Shown in pieces: positions 1 through 6,537 of a stretch of 49,840 nucleotides of DNA. The position numbers and the translations under genes were made by a program. The notes beneath the pieces were generated by a model. It had not been told where the DNA came from, made no database searches, and worked only from the letters and a program-made list of their open reading frames with translations. The stretch is from Oscillospiraceae bacterium (GTDB lineage Bacteria; Bacillota; Clostridia; Oscillospirales; Oscillospiraceae), in the NCBI GenBank assembly GCA_015067635.1, contig SVMA01000011.1:1-49840 (forward strand). The letters are read 5' to 3'. Position 1 is the stretch's first letter. Each line of letters starts with the position of its first letter.

Positions 1-65
1 GGATCATACTGAACAGAGCGATCAATCAGTTTTGCGCTCTCCTTGTACTTTTTACCTCTAAACAA
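1..65 (-). CDS. rplA: 50S ribosomal protein L1, N-terminal fragment (partial at window edge)
   Basis: Reading the minus strand from a TTG at 65-63 gives a peptide beginning LFRGKKYKESAKLIDRSVQY, which matches the N-terminus of ribosomal protein L1 (RGKKY..A..LID). An AGGAGG sits 9 nt upstream of the TTG, and no ATG in frame fits better, so a TTG start is likely. Only 21 codons are visible; the rest lies left of the window. L1 binds 23S rRNA at the L1 stalk. It follows rplK, as in most bacteria, with a 78-nt gap. Confidence 0.88.
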   Translation of the reverse strand, partial: MFRGKKYKESAKLIDRSVQYD

Positions 66-143
66 TGTAATTATCCTCCTTATAGTGGTGATGCGGAATA
101 ATCCTCCCACATTTCCGAGGCGGTAAACCCCGGTCAGCAAATA

Positions 144-569
144 TTAGTCAACAACAGTAACGCCCATGGAACGGCAAGTGCCACGAACCTGGCTCTCAGC
201 GGCTTCCAAAGAGTTAACGTTCAGATCGGGCAGCTTGGTCTTTGCAATCTCAGTCACCTGAGCAGCAGTCAAAGAACCAACCTTTGTCTTGTTGGGGACG
301 CCGGAGCCACTTTCCAGACCTGCGGCCTTAAGAACCAACAGGGGAGTGGGGGGAGTCTTGGTGATAAAGGTGAAGCTGCGGTCTGCATAGACGGTGATGA
401 CGACAGGAATCTTGTAGCCTTCCATGTTCTGGGTACGGGCGTTGAATTCCTTGATGAACGCGGCGATGTTTACGCCGTGCTGACCCAAAGCGGGACCGAC
501 AGGGGGAGAAGCTGTTGCCTTAGCGGCGTTAATTTGAAGCTTAATAATACCGGTAACTTTCTGTGCCAT
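144..569 (-). CDS. rplK: 50S ribosomal protein L11
   Basis: The 141-residue product has the standard length for L11 and starts [18 protein letters not shown]. The hallmark segments [14 protein letters not shown] (around residues 20-34) and the C-terminal [10 protein letters not shown] are present. L11 binds the GTPase-associated region of 23S rRNA and is needed for the stringent response via RelA. The start at 569 has a GGAGGTG ribosome binding site 7-8 nt upstream; a longer in-frame extension to 608 lacks family support. It lies between nusG and rplA in one operon. Confidence 0.97.
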   Translation of the reverse strand: MAQKVTGIIKLQINAAKATASPPVGPALGQHGVNIAAFIKEFNARTQNMEGYKIPVVITVYADRSFTFITKTPPTPLLVLKAAGLESGSGVPNKTKVGSLTAAQVTEIAKTKLPDLNVNSLEAAESQVRGTCRSMGVTVVD

Positions 570-671
570 TATAAGCACCTCCTGAATAAAATGTGGTAAT
601 ATGCGCAATGCGCATTTCTTTCGGGGTATTCACCCCTCCCACGTTCCAACCGAATAATCGGTTCGATGCGT

Positions 672-1202
672 TTACTGGGATACGACCTCAATCTGGTCAA
701 GCTCAAACTCAACCGGGGTCTCACGGCCAAACATGGAAACGACCACGCTAACCGCATTCTTTTCGACCTCAATACTCTCCACAACACCGGTGAAGGAGCT
801 CAAAGGACCGTCGAGAATCCGGACGGTATCGCCAACCTCGTAATTGACGATAATTTCCTTTTTCTCAACTCCCATTGCATAGACTTCTTCATCCGTCAGG
901 GGAGTGGGGTCATTGCTGGATGTACCAACGAAGCCGGTTACGCCTCGTACATCCCGCACAACATGCCAAGTGTCATCACTGTAAACCATTTTGACCAAAA
1001 CATAGCCGGGGAATACCTTACGGTCATAAGTTTTGGTTACTCCGGAGTCTGTGATTTCGGTGACTGTTTCCATAGGAATGGAAATTGCCTGAATCACATC
1101 CTGAAGCTGACGGCTTTCCACAGTTTTTTCAATCGTGGCTTTTACTGTGTTCTCATAACCGGAATAGGTATGCACAACATACCATTTTGCAGTCTCTGCC
1201 AT
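672..1202 (-). CDS. nusG: Transcription termination/antitermination protein NusG
   Basis: The 176-residue protein has an NGN domain opening with KWYVVHTYSGYE and containing the FPGYVLVKM core near residue 65. It ends with a C-terminal KOW domain (YEVGDTVRILDGPLSSFTG, about residues 121-139). NusG binds RNA polymerase and, through KOW, Rho or ribosomal protein S10. It follows secE with a 10-nt gap, the usual secE-nusG pair, and precedes rplK by about 100 nt. Length and motifs are fully typical. Confidence 0.97.
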   Translation of the reverse strand: MAETAKWYVVHTYSGYENTVKATIEKTVESRQLQDVIQAISIPMETVTEITDSGVTKTYDRKVFPGYVLVKMVYSDDTWHVVRDVRGVTGFVGTSSNDPTPLTDEEVYAMGVEKKEIIVNYEVGDTVRILDGPLSSFTGVVESIEVEKNAVSVVVSMFGRETPVEFELDQIEVVSQ

Positions 1203-1212
1203 GGCTTATACC

Positions 1213-1455
1213 TTAGTGGGTCAGAGAGTGGACAGCATCAATCAGTTTATTGACGCCGAAACGTGCTGCGGGGTCGAACAACCAAATGAATACGCCGATG
1301 ACAACGACGCAGGCGATGACAACCATGGTGTTCTTGAGAACCTGCTTGGGAGTGGGCCATACAACCTTCTTCAGCTCGCTTTTCAGCTCACGGAAGTACT
1401 TGCAAGTGCCGTGCCAAGCTCTTTTGAACCAATTTTCCTTTTTGACTTCTGCCAT
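1213..1455 (-). CDS. secE: Preprotein translocase subunit SecE
   Basis: The 80-residue protein has a short basic N-terminus (WFKRAWHGTCKYFRELKSEL), the conserved amphipathic motif KKVVWPTPKQVLKNT, and a single transmembrane helix at about residues 43-61. That is the minimal single-span SecE of Gram-positive bacteria, which clamps SecY in the Sec translocon. It is followed at once by nusG. The start has an AGGAGAGG-like site just upstream, in the gap after rpmG. Confidence 0.96.
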   Translation of the reverse strand: MAEVKKENWFKRAWHGTCKYFRELKSELKKVVWPTPKQVLKNTMVVIACVVVIGVFIWLFDPAARFGVNKLIDAVHSLTH

Positions 1456-1470
1456 AGTTTCGTCCTCTCC

Positions 1471-1620
1471 TTACTTGGTCTCGTTGTGAGTGGTGTGTTT
1501 TCTGCAGAATCTGCAGTACTTGCTCATTTCGAGACGGTCAGGGTCGTTCTTCTTGTTCTTGATAGTATTGTAGTTTCTTTGCTTGCACTCAGAGCATCTC
1601 AAAGTGACTTTAACGCGCAT
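1471..1620 (-). CDS. rpmG: 50S ribosomal protein L33
   Basis: This 49-residue gene is short and easily missed. The product starts [19 protein letters not shown] and carries two CxxC pairs (C9/C12 and C36/C39, CSEC and CRFC), so it is the zinc-binding form of L33. An AGGAGG-type site lies upstream of the ATG at 1620. It is the first gene of the operon rpmG-secE-nusG-rplK-rplA, an arrangement common in Firmicutes. No tRNA-Trp, sometimes found in this operon, is present between rpmG and secE. Confidence 0.96.
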   Translation of the reverse strand: MRVKVTLRCSECKQRNYNTIKNKKNDPDRLEMSKYCRFCRKHTTHNETK

Positions 1621-1752
1621 AACGGCACCTCCTTAAATATTGCCTCCCTGTATCACTCCGGCTAGAAAGATTTAGAAAGCGGACAACTACATTCCGCCCC
1701 GGAGCTGAAAAATGGGCATAACAACAAAACCCTTTTTTTCACAGGTAGAACC

Positions 1753-1781
1753 ATTCTACCACAGAAGAGGCATATAGTCAA
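1753..1781 (-). promoter_or_regulatory. Sigma-A-type promoter of the rpmG-secE-nusG-rplK operon
   Basis: On the minus strand a -35 TTGACT (1781-1776) and a -10 TAGAAT (1758-1753) are separated by 17 bp. Transcription would start near 1746, giving a leader of about 125 nt before rpmG. A palindrome with 7-bp arms, GGTAGAA and TTCTACC (1744-1760), covers the -10 box. The rest of the 1621-1889 gap shows no gene. Confidence 0.72.
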
Positions 1782-1889
1782 CAACTTTTTTACCATATTT
1801 TCGCGTATTTTTCCCATCTGCAAAGTTTTTGGCTGTCTGGCATATTTCCTTGCGGTACAAGCATATTCTTTTCCAAGGGGGGATCAATC

Positions 1890-2366
1890 ATGAAGTGGAA
1901 AAAGTGGAAGCCGTATGTGATCAGCGTGGGAATTTCACTGGGGATCGGAATATTGTCGGGTCTGCTGTCGATGGGTGGAATGATGATGTATGATCTTTTC
2001 GCAATAAAGCCCGGGCTGACACCGCCCAGCTGGGTGTTTCCGGTTGTGTGGTCGGTGTTGTATGTGCTTATGGGAATCAGTGCCGCAATTATTTGGCTGG
2101 AAAAGGATTCCGCAGAGCGCCGTCGCGGTCTGAATTTGTACGTAGCCCAGTTGATCGTGAATTTCTTTTGGAGCCTGATCTTTTTTAATGCACAAGCCTA
2201 TGGCTTTGCCGTGCTTTGGCTGATTTTACTATGGGTATTGGTGCTTTTGATGATATTGCAATTTAGAAAAGTCAATGAACTGGCAGCAAAGCTACAAATC
2301 CCGTATTTGATCTGGCTGACCTTTGCGGCATACCTAAATATTGGCGTGTGGGTACTGAATATGTAA
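1890..2366 (+). CDS. TspO/MBR family membrane protein
   Basis: The 158-residue protein has five hydrophobic segments and the TspO/MBR signatures: LTPPSWVFPVVWSVLYVLMG around residues 44-63 and the aromatic-rich NFFWSLIFFN near residue 90. TspO proteins bind tetrapyrroles and other hydrophobic ligands in the membrane; the role in anaerobic Clostridia is unclear. The ATG at 1890 follows a GGGGGGAT purine run. The gene stands alone and is closed by a hairpin terminator that overlaps its stop codon. Confidence 0.9.
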   Translation: MKWKKWKPYVISVGISLGIGILSGLLSMGGMMMYDLFAIKPGLTPPSWVFPVVWSVLYVLMGISAAIIWLEKDSAERRRGLNLYVAQLIVNFFWSLIFFNAQAYGFAVLWLILLWVLVLLMILQFRKVNELAAKLQIPYLIWLTFAAYLNIGVWVLNM

Positions 2367-2395
2367 AGGAAAGGCAAAATAGGCCTTTCCTTTTT
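2366..2395 (+). terminator. Intrinsic terminator after the TspO-like gene
   Basis: A 10-bp stem (AAGGAAAGGC with GCCTTTCCTT, 2366-2375 and 2383-2392) encloses a 7-nt loop and runs into a T tract. Confidence 0.8.
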
Positions 2396-2443
2396 CTGTG
2401 AAATCCGTTATAATAAAGGAAATCACTAAGATGAGGGACATTT

Positions 2444-2860
2444 ATGAAACGTATTATGGGAATTGATTACGGAGATGCACGTACCGGTGTAGCCATTTCT
2501 GATCTGCTTTGCACCATTGTCGGGTCTACTGCTGTGGTGCCCAGCCGCAATCGGGAAAAGGCCATTGCGGATATTGTGCGCATTGCTAAGGAAAATGAGG
2601 TCGGAGAGATTGTTGTTGGTCTTCCCCGAAATATGGATGGCACAGAGGGTGTTCGTGCCCAGCTGTGCCGGGAATTTGCTGACCTCTTGGCGGAGGCAAC
2701 CGGACTGCCGACCCGCATGTGGGATGAGCGTCGAACAACGGTAGAAGCACATAATATACTGTCTCAGCACAATTATCATGGACAAAAGCGGAAAAATACA
2801 GTGGATGCCGTAGCAGCTTCCTTAATACTTGAAGGCTACTTGTCCTTTCGTGGGCGGTAA
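2444..2860 (+). CDS. ruvX: Putative Holliday junction resolvase / pre-16S rRNA nuclease RuvX (YqgF)
   Basis: The 138-residue protein shows the RNase H-like fold signatures of YqgF/RuvX: MGIDYGDARTGVAISD at the N-terminus with the catalytic aspartate in GIDYG, VGLPRNMDGTEG near residue 58, DERRTTVEA near residue 93, and DAVAASLILEGYL at the end. Family members process the 5' end of 16S rRNA and have been proposed as junction resolvases. A TATAAT at 2409-2414 lies upstream without a clear -35. The 3' end overlaps the convergent TSUP gene by 25 nt. DUF1292, its usual partner, lies 3 kb away on the other strand. Confidence 0.95.
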   Translation: MKRIMGIDYGDARTGVAISDLLCTIVGSTAVVPSRNREKAIADIVRIAKENEVGEIVVGLPRNMDGTEGVRAQLCREFADLLAEATGLPTRMWDERRTTVEAHNILSQHNYHGQKRKNTVDAVAASLILEGYLSFRGR

Positions 2861-3207
2861 AACAGCTCACGCAGTCCGGTAAACAGAAGCAGGATGCCGA
2901 AGATTTTTCTGAGGAACGTTTGCTCCATGTGCATGCCAAGCCAGGAACAGAGGCCTGCTGCAACACAGCCGCCCAAAATGGCAGGGAGAATCTTCTTGAG
3001 GTTCAGCTTTCCCTTCTTTAAGCGAAGAACACAGACACCTCCTGCCGCGGCAAGAAAAAACAGAAGATTGACAGAACGTGCGGTCTCAGCATCCATGTTG
3101 ACCACAAGGGTAAGCCACAGAATCAGCAGGGAACCGCCACCGATTCCCAAGCCGGCCAGAAAACCAAGCAGCAACCCGATGAGTAGGGATAACAGGGGAG
3201 TCAGCAT
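2836..3207 (-). CDS. Half-size TSUP (TauE/SafE) permease, second half
   Basis: The 123-residue protein has four hydrophobic helices and the TSUP repeat motif GLLLGFLAGLGIGGGSLL near its start, so it corresponds to one of the two repeats of a full TauE/SafE exporter. I place the start at the ATG at 3207, which overlaps the stop of the upstream half as ATGCTGA, the pattern of translational coupling. A longer start at 3228 is possible but lacks a good ribosome binding site. Full-length family members have about 250 residues, so this and the upstream gene together make one unit. The substrate, likely an anion such as sulfite or an organosulfonate, cannot be read from sequence. Confidence 0.82.
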   Translation of the reverse strand: MLTPLLSLLIGLLLGFLAGLGIGGGSLLILWLTLVVNMDAETARSVNLLFFLAAAGGVCVLRLKKGKLNLKKILPAILGGCVAAGLCSWLGMHMEQTFLRKIFGILLLFTGLRELFYRPRKDK

Positions 3208-3554
3208 AAATAACGGATACCCCCCCATAAAATCAATAAGCCCAAACTCCGGTGAAGCCACTTCACCGGTATTTTTTTGTCTAAAAGGCCGGCAAAAATA
3301 CCGCCCGGAACGGCGGCTAGCATATAAGGCCAGGCATCCTGCCATGGCAGGTGACCGAGTCCGGGACTGATGCAAAGGGACGTGATGCAGATGGGCAGCA
3401 TGACAGCAACGGAAGAAGGAAAGACTTCTTCCTCTGGAAGCTGTCCAACAAGGGTAAGCAGTGGTACAAGCAGCAATCCACCGCCGGCACCGAGCAAACC
3501 GTTGACAGCTCCGGCGGCAGTGCCAAGAAGGATGTATATAATCGTTACGCGCAT
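3201..3554 (-). CDS. Half-size TSUP (TauE/SafE) permease, first half
   Basis: The 117-residue protein repeats the same motif as its neighbour, GAVNGLLGAGGGLLLVPLL, followed by further helices, so it is the N-terminal repeat of a TSUP transporter. The start at 3554 (MRVTIIYILLG) has GGGAGG 7 nt upstream; the ATG six bases earlier sits too close to that site. The stop lies inside the start of the second half. Either the exporter is naturally made of two subunits, or a frameshift split one gene; the neat stop/start overlap favours the first reading. Confidence 0.82.
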   Translation of the reverse strand: MRVTIIYILLGTAAGAVNGLLGAGGGLLLVPLLTLVGQLPEEEVFPSSVAVMLPICITSLCISPGLGHLPWQDAWPYMLAAVPGGIFAGLLDKKIPVKWLHRSLGLLILWGGIRYLC

Positions 3555-3602
3555 TGGCATTCCTCCCGAAAGGATTCTTAACATAATCGGCAGGAAATAT
3601 AC

Positions 3603-3635
3603 AAAAAAGGTTCCGGACAACTGTCCGGAACCTTT
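3603..3635 (-). terminator. Intrinsic terminator after the parvulin foldase gene
   Basis: A 14-bp stem (3606-3619 with 3622-3635) with a GGTTCCGGACA core and a minimal loop is followed on the minus strand by six Ts (3608-3603 as As on the plus strand). It ends transcripts of the foldase gene, whose stop is at 3643, and separates it from the TSUP pair. Confidence 0.85.
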
Positions 3636-3642
3636 CTCAATA

Positions 3643-5370
3643 TTAATGGCTGCGGTTCAAAACAATGCCGTAATCCAACCGGCTCAGGTCGACTTCCTCG
3701 TAGGGAGTCTTTTCAATCAGCGCATCACGCCACTTTTCGGTGTCCTCATTGCGCAGATCAACTTCAATCAGAAGGTCACGGTAGGTCATCTCATCAGCGG
3801 AGACATAGTACATTACGTGGTAGCCGTACTCAGTCTCTACGATACCGGTATCACCGGCCTGACGGCCCTCAGCGAAGCACCAGTTCTCGAAGTTTTCAAC
3901 CATCTGACCGGGGAACACGTCCTCATACAGACCGCCGTTGGTAACCTTGCCGCCCTGATCATCGCTTTCCTTGTTGGCCAGCTCAGCAAAGGAATCTTCG
4001 TTTGCCTTTCCGTCCTTCCACTGCTGCAGAAGCTTCTCAGCGGCTGTCTTGGCGGTTTCCTTTTCGACTTCGGAATAAACGGTGTTGCCGTCTTCGCCCT
4101 TTGTGCCGCCCTCAAACTTAACAAGGATATGACGGACATTCACCAGGTTAACCTTGTTTTCGTTGCGCTCGTTAAACAGAACGATGGTGTAGCCGTCAGT
4201 AGTTCTTGCGCAGCCGCAGTCATCGTCATGCTCGTGCTCAGGATCCTCGTGCTCTGCATAGGTGTAGACATCAAAGGCCTTGATCTCGCCGGGAACACGG
4301 TTAGTTTCTTTAATCCATTCCAAGGCATCGGCATGGATGACGATGTCCTCCAGGAACGCATCCTTAATTTCAGTAGCTGTGGGCTTCTTGCTGTCTACGA
4401 TGGGCTTGCCATCCTTGTCGGTCTGATTGATGGTAAGGGACTGGATAGCCTTATCAAAGCTGGCCTTGTCCTTGATCTCCTGACCCAAAATGGTTTCCAA
4501 ATCGGCCTTCAGGGCTTCACGTGCTGCAGCCTTATCAGCCTCAGAATAAACTGCGTTGCCGTTTTCATCCTTGGTGCCTTCACCCAGATAGGAATTCATA
4601 CGAATGGTATAGTGGGCAAGGGAGAAGGAGGTATAGTCATCAAACTTGTCCTTTTCATAAGCGCGGTAATCCTCAGGCTTGTATTCCAAATCTGCAGAAT
4701 ACTTGTCAAGATAAGAGGCTGCCAATGTGCAAATATTATAGTAGCGGGAATAGTCATCATAATTTGCACTGCTTCCGTAAGTCATGCGAAGGTACTCGTT
4801 CGCACTGTTCAAACCGCTGTAAGCAGCATACAGGTCCAGAGATTCCAAATAGGCGTCCACATCTGCCTGCTCATCTGCAGGGATCTTATATCCCTTTGCA
4901 TTGGCTTCAATATACAGAGAATACATTTCCCGTGCGTTCTTGACAGCAGTCTCGGCAAAGTAGGTAGCCCAGGTCTTTCCGGTTTTTGTATCATAATTTT
5001 GCTCGTTCAGGGGCTTGGAAGGCTCAAAGCCAAGCATGATGGTCCAATAATCGCCAAAGGACTGACCGTACTGATTGTACACATCCTCCTGATGCTTGGA
5101 AATGGCATCCATATAGAAGTAATTCAGATCAGCGGCAGAAATCTTGTGCTCGCCCACAGTAATTGCGTGGCTGTTACGGATCACAGCACGCTCAATCGGG
5201 TCTTTGACAAGTACGCCAATACCTACAACAAGTACAACCACCATAATAATGGCAAAGACACGCGTGTAAATTTTCAGCTGTTTTGCTTCTTTTTGTTCTC
5301 TTTTTTGCTTTTCCGTCATGCGGGCAGCATTCTCCTCCTTGCGGAGTTTCTTTTTGCTAGATGCGCTCAT
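3643..5370 (-). CDS. Membrane-anchored parvulin-type peptidyl-prolyl isomerase (PrsA/SurA-like foldase)
   Basis: The 575-residue protein has a very basic cytoplasmic N-terminus (residues 1-32), one transmembrane helix at about 33-55, and a SurA/PrsA-like N-region with GEHKISAADLNYFY. A parvulin domain from about residue 408 starts VNVRHILVKFEGG and contains GGLYEDVFPGQM and TEYGYHVMYYV. It should help secreted proteins fold outside the membrane. Unlike classical PrsA it has no lipobox. A His/Asp/Cys-rich stretch (EHEDPEHEHDDDCGC, near residues 374-388) precedes the parvulin domain. The start at 5370 has GAGAGG 9 nt upstream; the in-frame region up to 5484 contains the promoter and is not coding. 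Confidence 0.88.
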   Translation of the reverse strand: MSASSKKKLRKEENAARMTEKQKREQKEAKQLKIYTRVFAIIMVVVLVVGIGVLVKDPIERAVIRNSHAITVGEHKISAADLNYFYMDAISKHQEDVYNQYGQSFGDYWTIMLGFEPSKPLNEQNYDTKTGKTWATYFAETAVKNAREMYSLYIEANAKGYKIPADEQADVDAYLESLDLYAAYSGLNSANEYLRMTYGSSANYDDYSRYYNICTLAASYLDKYSADLEYKPEDYRAYEKDKFDDYTSFSLAHYTIRMNSYLGEGTKDENGNAVYSEADKAAAREALKADLETILGQEIKDKASFDKAIQSLTINQTDKDGKPIVDSKKPTATEIKDAFLEDIVIHADALEWIKETNRVPGEIKAFDVYTYAEHEDPEHEHDDDCGCARTTDGYTIVLFNERNENKVNLVNVRHILVKFEGGTKGEDGNTVYSEVEKETAKTAAEKLLQQWKDGKANEDSFAELANKESDDQGGKVTNGGLYEDVFPGQMVENFENWCFAEGRQAGDTGIVETEYGYHVMYYVSADEMTYRDLLIEVDLRNEDTEKWRDALIEKTPYEEVDLSRLDYGIVLNRSH

Positions 5371-5433
5371 GTAATCAATTCCTCTCATTGTGCTTTTGGT
5401 AAGTTGCGTGAATTTCCACGCATAGACTGGCAT

Positions 5434-5462
5434 ATTATAACCGATTTTGCTTCGAGTTTCAA
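5434..5462 (-). promoter_or_regulatory. Promoter of the parvulin foldase gene
   Basis: On the minus strand TTGAAA (5462-5457), a 17-bp spacer and TATAAT (5439-5434) form a sigma-A-type promoter. It starts the transcript about 60 nt before the ATG at 5370. Confidence 0.78.
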
Positions 5463-5515
5463 GTCTTTTTTGTGTTCTTTCCATAATAAATAAAAAAGTT
5501 TACAAAAACCGACGT

Positions 5516-5548
5516 AAAAAAGCATGGAGAACAAATCGTTCTCCATGC
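5516..5548 (-). terminator. Intrinsic terminator of the small RNA
   Basis: An 11-bp stem, GCATGGAGAAC with GTTCTCCATGC (5522-5532 and 5538-5548), has a 5-nt loop and is followed on the minus strand by six Ts. It closes the structured RNA encoded at about 5742-5550. Confidence 0.85.
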
Positions 5549-5549
5549 G

Positions 5550-5742
5550 AAATCCCGCTTTGGCCGTGTGCATCCAATCATGACCTGCACGAATAGGCAG
5601 GTGGGTTGCCGCTCCCAATTTTAGCTGCTCCCAACGTCCACCTATCGTCAGAGCGTAGGCGGGAGGTCTGCAATCCAATTGAAAAATCAAGCATCCCTAT
5701 CAATAAATGTGGGTCCAAAAGGACACATCACGCACCAAGCAG
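5550..5742 (-). ncRNA. ssrS: Structured small RNA, probably 6S RNA
   Basis: About 190 nt with no plausible reading frame lie between the DUF1292 stop and a strong terminator. The ends pair: TTGG (5738-5735) with CCAA (5563-5560), then CGTG and TGTGTCC pair with GGATGCACACG around one bulged base. Inside are further hairpins, for example ACCTGC with GCAGGT and CTCCC with GGGAG. Paired ends, an open middle, a length near 190 nt and a following terminator fit 6S RNA, which binds sigma-A RNA polymerase. I cannot confirm the family by covariance, and the 5' end is approximate because no clear promoter precedes it. It may be processed from the DUF1292 transcript. Confidence 0.6.
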
Positions 5743-5749
5743 GAGCAGT

Positions 5750-6016
5750 TCACCGTTCCTCATCAAAAAGAGAATCCATGAAAAGGGTATTAACGGCCTC
5801 CAGTTCCTGCGCATCCTCGACGGTATAAAGAACCGGCTCACCATCCTCTTCGGAGGATCTGAAGATCATTACCTCCGGATTCAAGTCTTCCGCTGTGGGC
5901 ATCAATGCCAAATAGGTGCTTCCGTTATATTCCAACGAAGTAAGCACTTCCAATTCATATTCCACGCCATCCTCATCGGTGATCGTGATGAAATCGGAGC
6001 CGTATTGGTCTGCCAT
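5750..6016 (-). CDS. DUF1292 family protein (YrzB-like)
   Basis: The 88-residue acidic protein reads MADQYGSDFITITDEDGVEY and then LEVLTSLEYNGSTYLALMP, which is the DUF1292 pattern. Its function is unknown; homologues usually sit in the ruvX operon (yrrK-yrzB in Bacillus), while here ruvX is 3 kb away. The ATG at 6016 has AAGGGAGG upstream. The stop is only a few bases from the 5' end of the structured RNA, so both may share one transcript. Confidence 0.88.
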   Translation of the reverse strand: MADQYGSDFITITDEDGVEYELEVLTSLEYNGSTYLALMPTAEDLNPEVMIFRSSEEDGEPVLYTVEDAQELEAVNTLFMDSLFDEER

Positions 6017-6046
6017 GAACCTATCCTCCCTTAAGCTGTTTTCTAT

Positions 6047-6075
6047 ATTGTACTGCATGGAGAAGGGAAAATCAA
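6047..6075 (-). promoter_or_regulatory. Promoter of the DUF1292 gene
   Basis: On the minus strand TTGATT (6075-6070), 17 bp, and TACAAT (6052-6047) lie about 35 nt upstream of the ATG at 6016. This promoter could also drive the downstream small RNA. Confidence 0.72.
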
Positions 6076-6142
6076 TTGGCAGATTGTATGATTTACAGCG
6101 GTTATATTTCAGATTATGCACAAGAAATAAAAAGGTGCATCC

Positions 6143-6367
6143 TTAGGAAAGGTAATCCTCAATCAGCTTATACAGCTGACTCAGCTTGTTGATCTTTATG
6201 CCTTTTTGCAGAGCCCGTTGGTCTGCTTCGGGCAGCATGGAAACCTGATAGGGAAATACTTTCATGGGCTTAACCTGGTTGTCCTTCCAAAGCGCTATTT
6301 TTCCTTCGTAGACCCCCAAAAGAAAGCCGAGCAGTAAAATGTTACACAAAATCGCTTGTTTTTTCAT
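6143..6367 (-). CDS. Small exported or membrane-attached protein with BofC C-terminal-like domain
   Basis: The 74-residue protein has an N-terminal hydrophobic segment (MKKQAILCNILLLGFLLGVY) and then GKIALWKDN, VFPYQVSMLPEADQRAL and KLSQLYKLIEDYLS. The pattern of a short beta segment followed by a (L)PEADQRAL..GI helix pair and ending LLEDY resembles the C-terminal domain of BofC, a forespore regulator in Bacillus; the match is by eye and the role is inferred. The start at 6367 has GGGAGG 9 nt upstream. A TATACT (6397-6392, minus) lies upstream without a convincing -35. Confidence 0.65.
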   Translation of the reverse strand: MKKQAILCNILLLGFLLGVYEGKIALWKDNQVKPMKVFPYQVSMLPEADQRALQKGIKINKLSQLYKLIEDYLS

Positions 6368-6451
6368 CTTTCTATTCCTCCCTGTGGGCATAGTATATGT
6401 GGAATTTTTCGGTTTATTATTAAATTGGGGCTTTCGTTTTTGATTGGGGTA

Positions 6452-6460
6452 TGCTATAAT
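6452..6460 (+). promoter_or_regulatory. Extended -10 promoter of the penicillin-binding protein gene
   Basis: TGCTATAAT at 6452-6460 is a perfect extended -10 element. No good -35 is visible. It lies about 78 nt before the ATG at 6538. Confidence 0.65.
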
Positions 6461-6537
6461 GATACGGCTAGTCTTATGTGATTATGCTGACAACGGGGAA
6501 ATAATTCATTTCCTTGCTGCCAAATGGAGGTTATTTT

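Noticed and set aside
2409..2414. TATAAT upstream of ruvX as a full promoter
   Set aside because: No acceptable -35 at the right distance, so it was not listed as a feature.
3370..5493. 707-codon plus-strand frame opposite the foldase gene
   Set aside because: It is the antisense of a well-supported foldase and shows no family features.
5385..5690. 101-codon minus-strand frame over the small RNA and foldase promoter
   Set aside because: It crosses a terminator and a promoter, has no ribosome binding site and no recognisable sequence.
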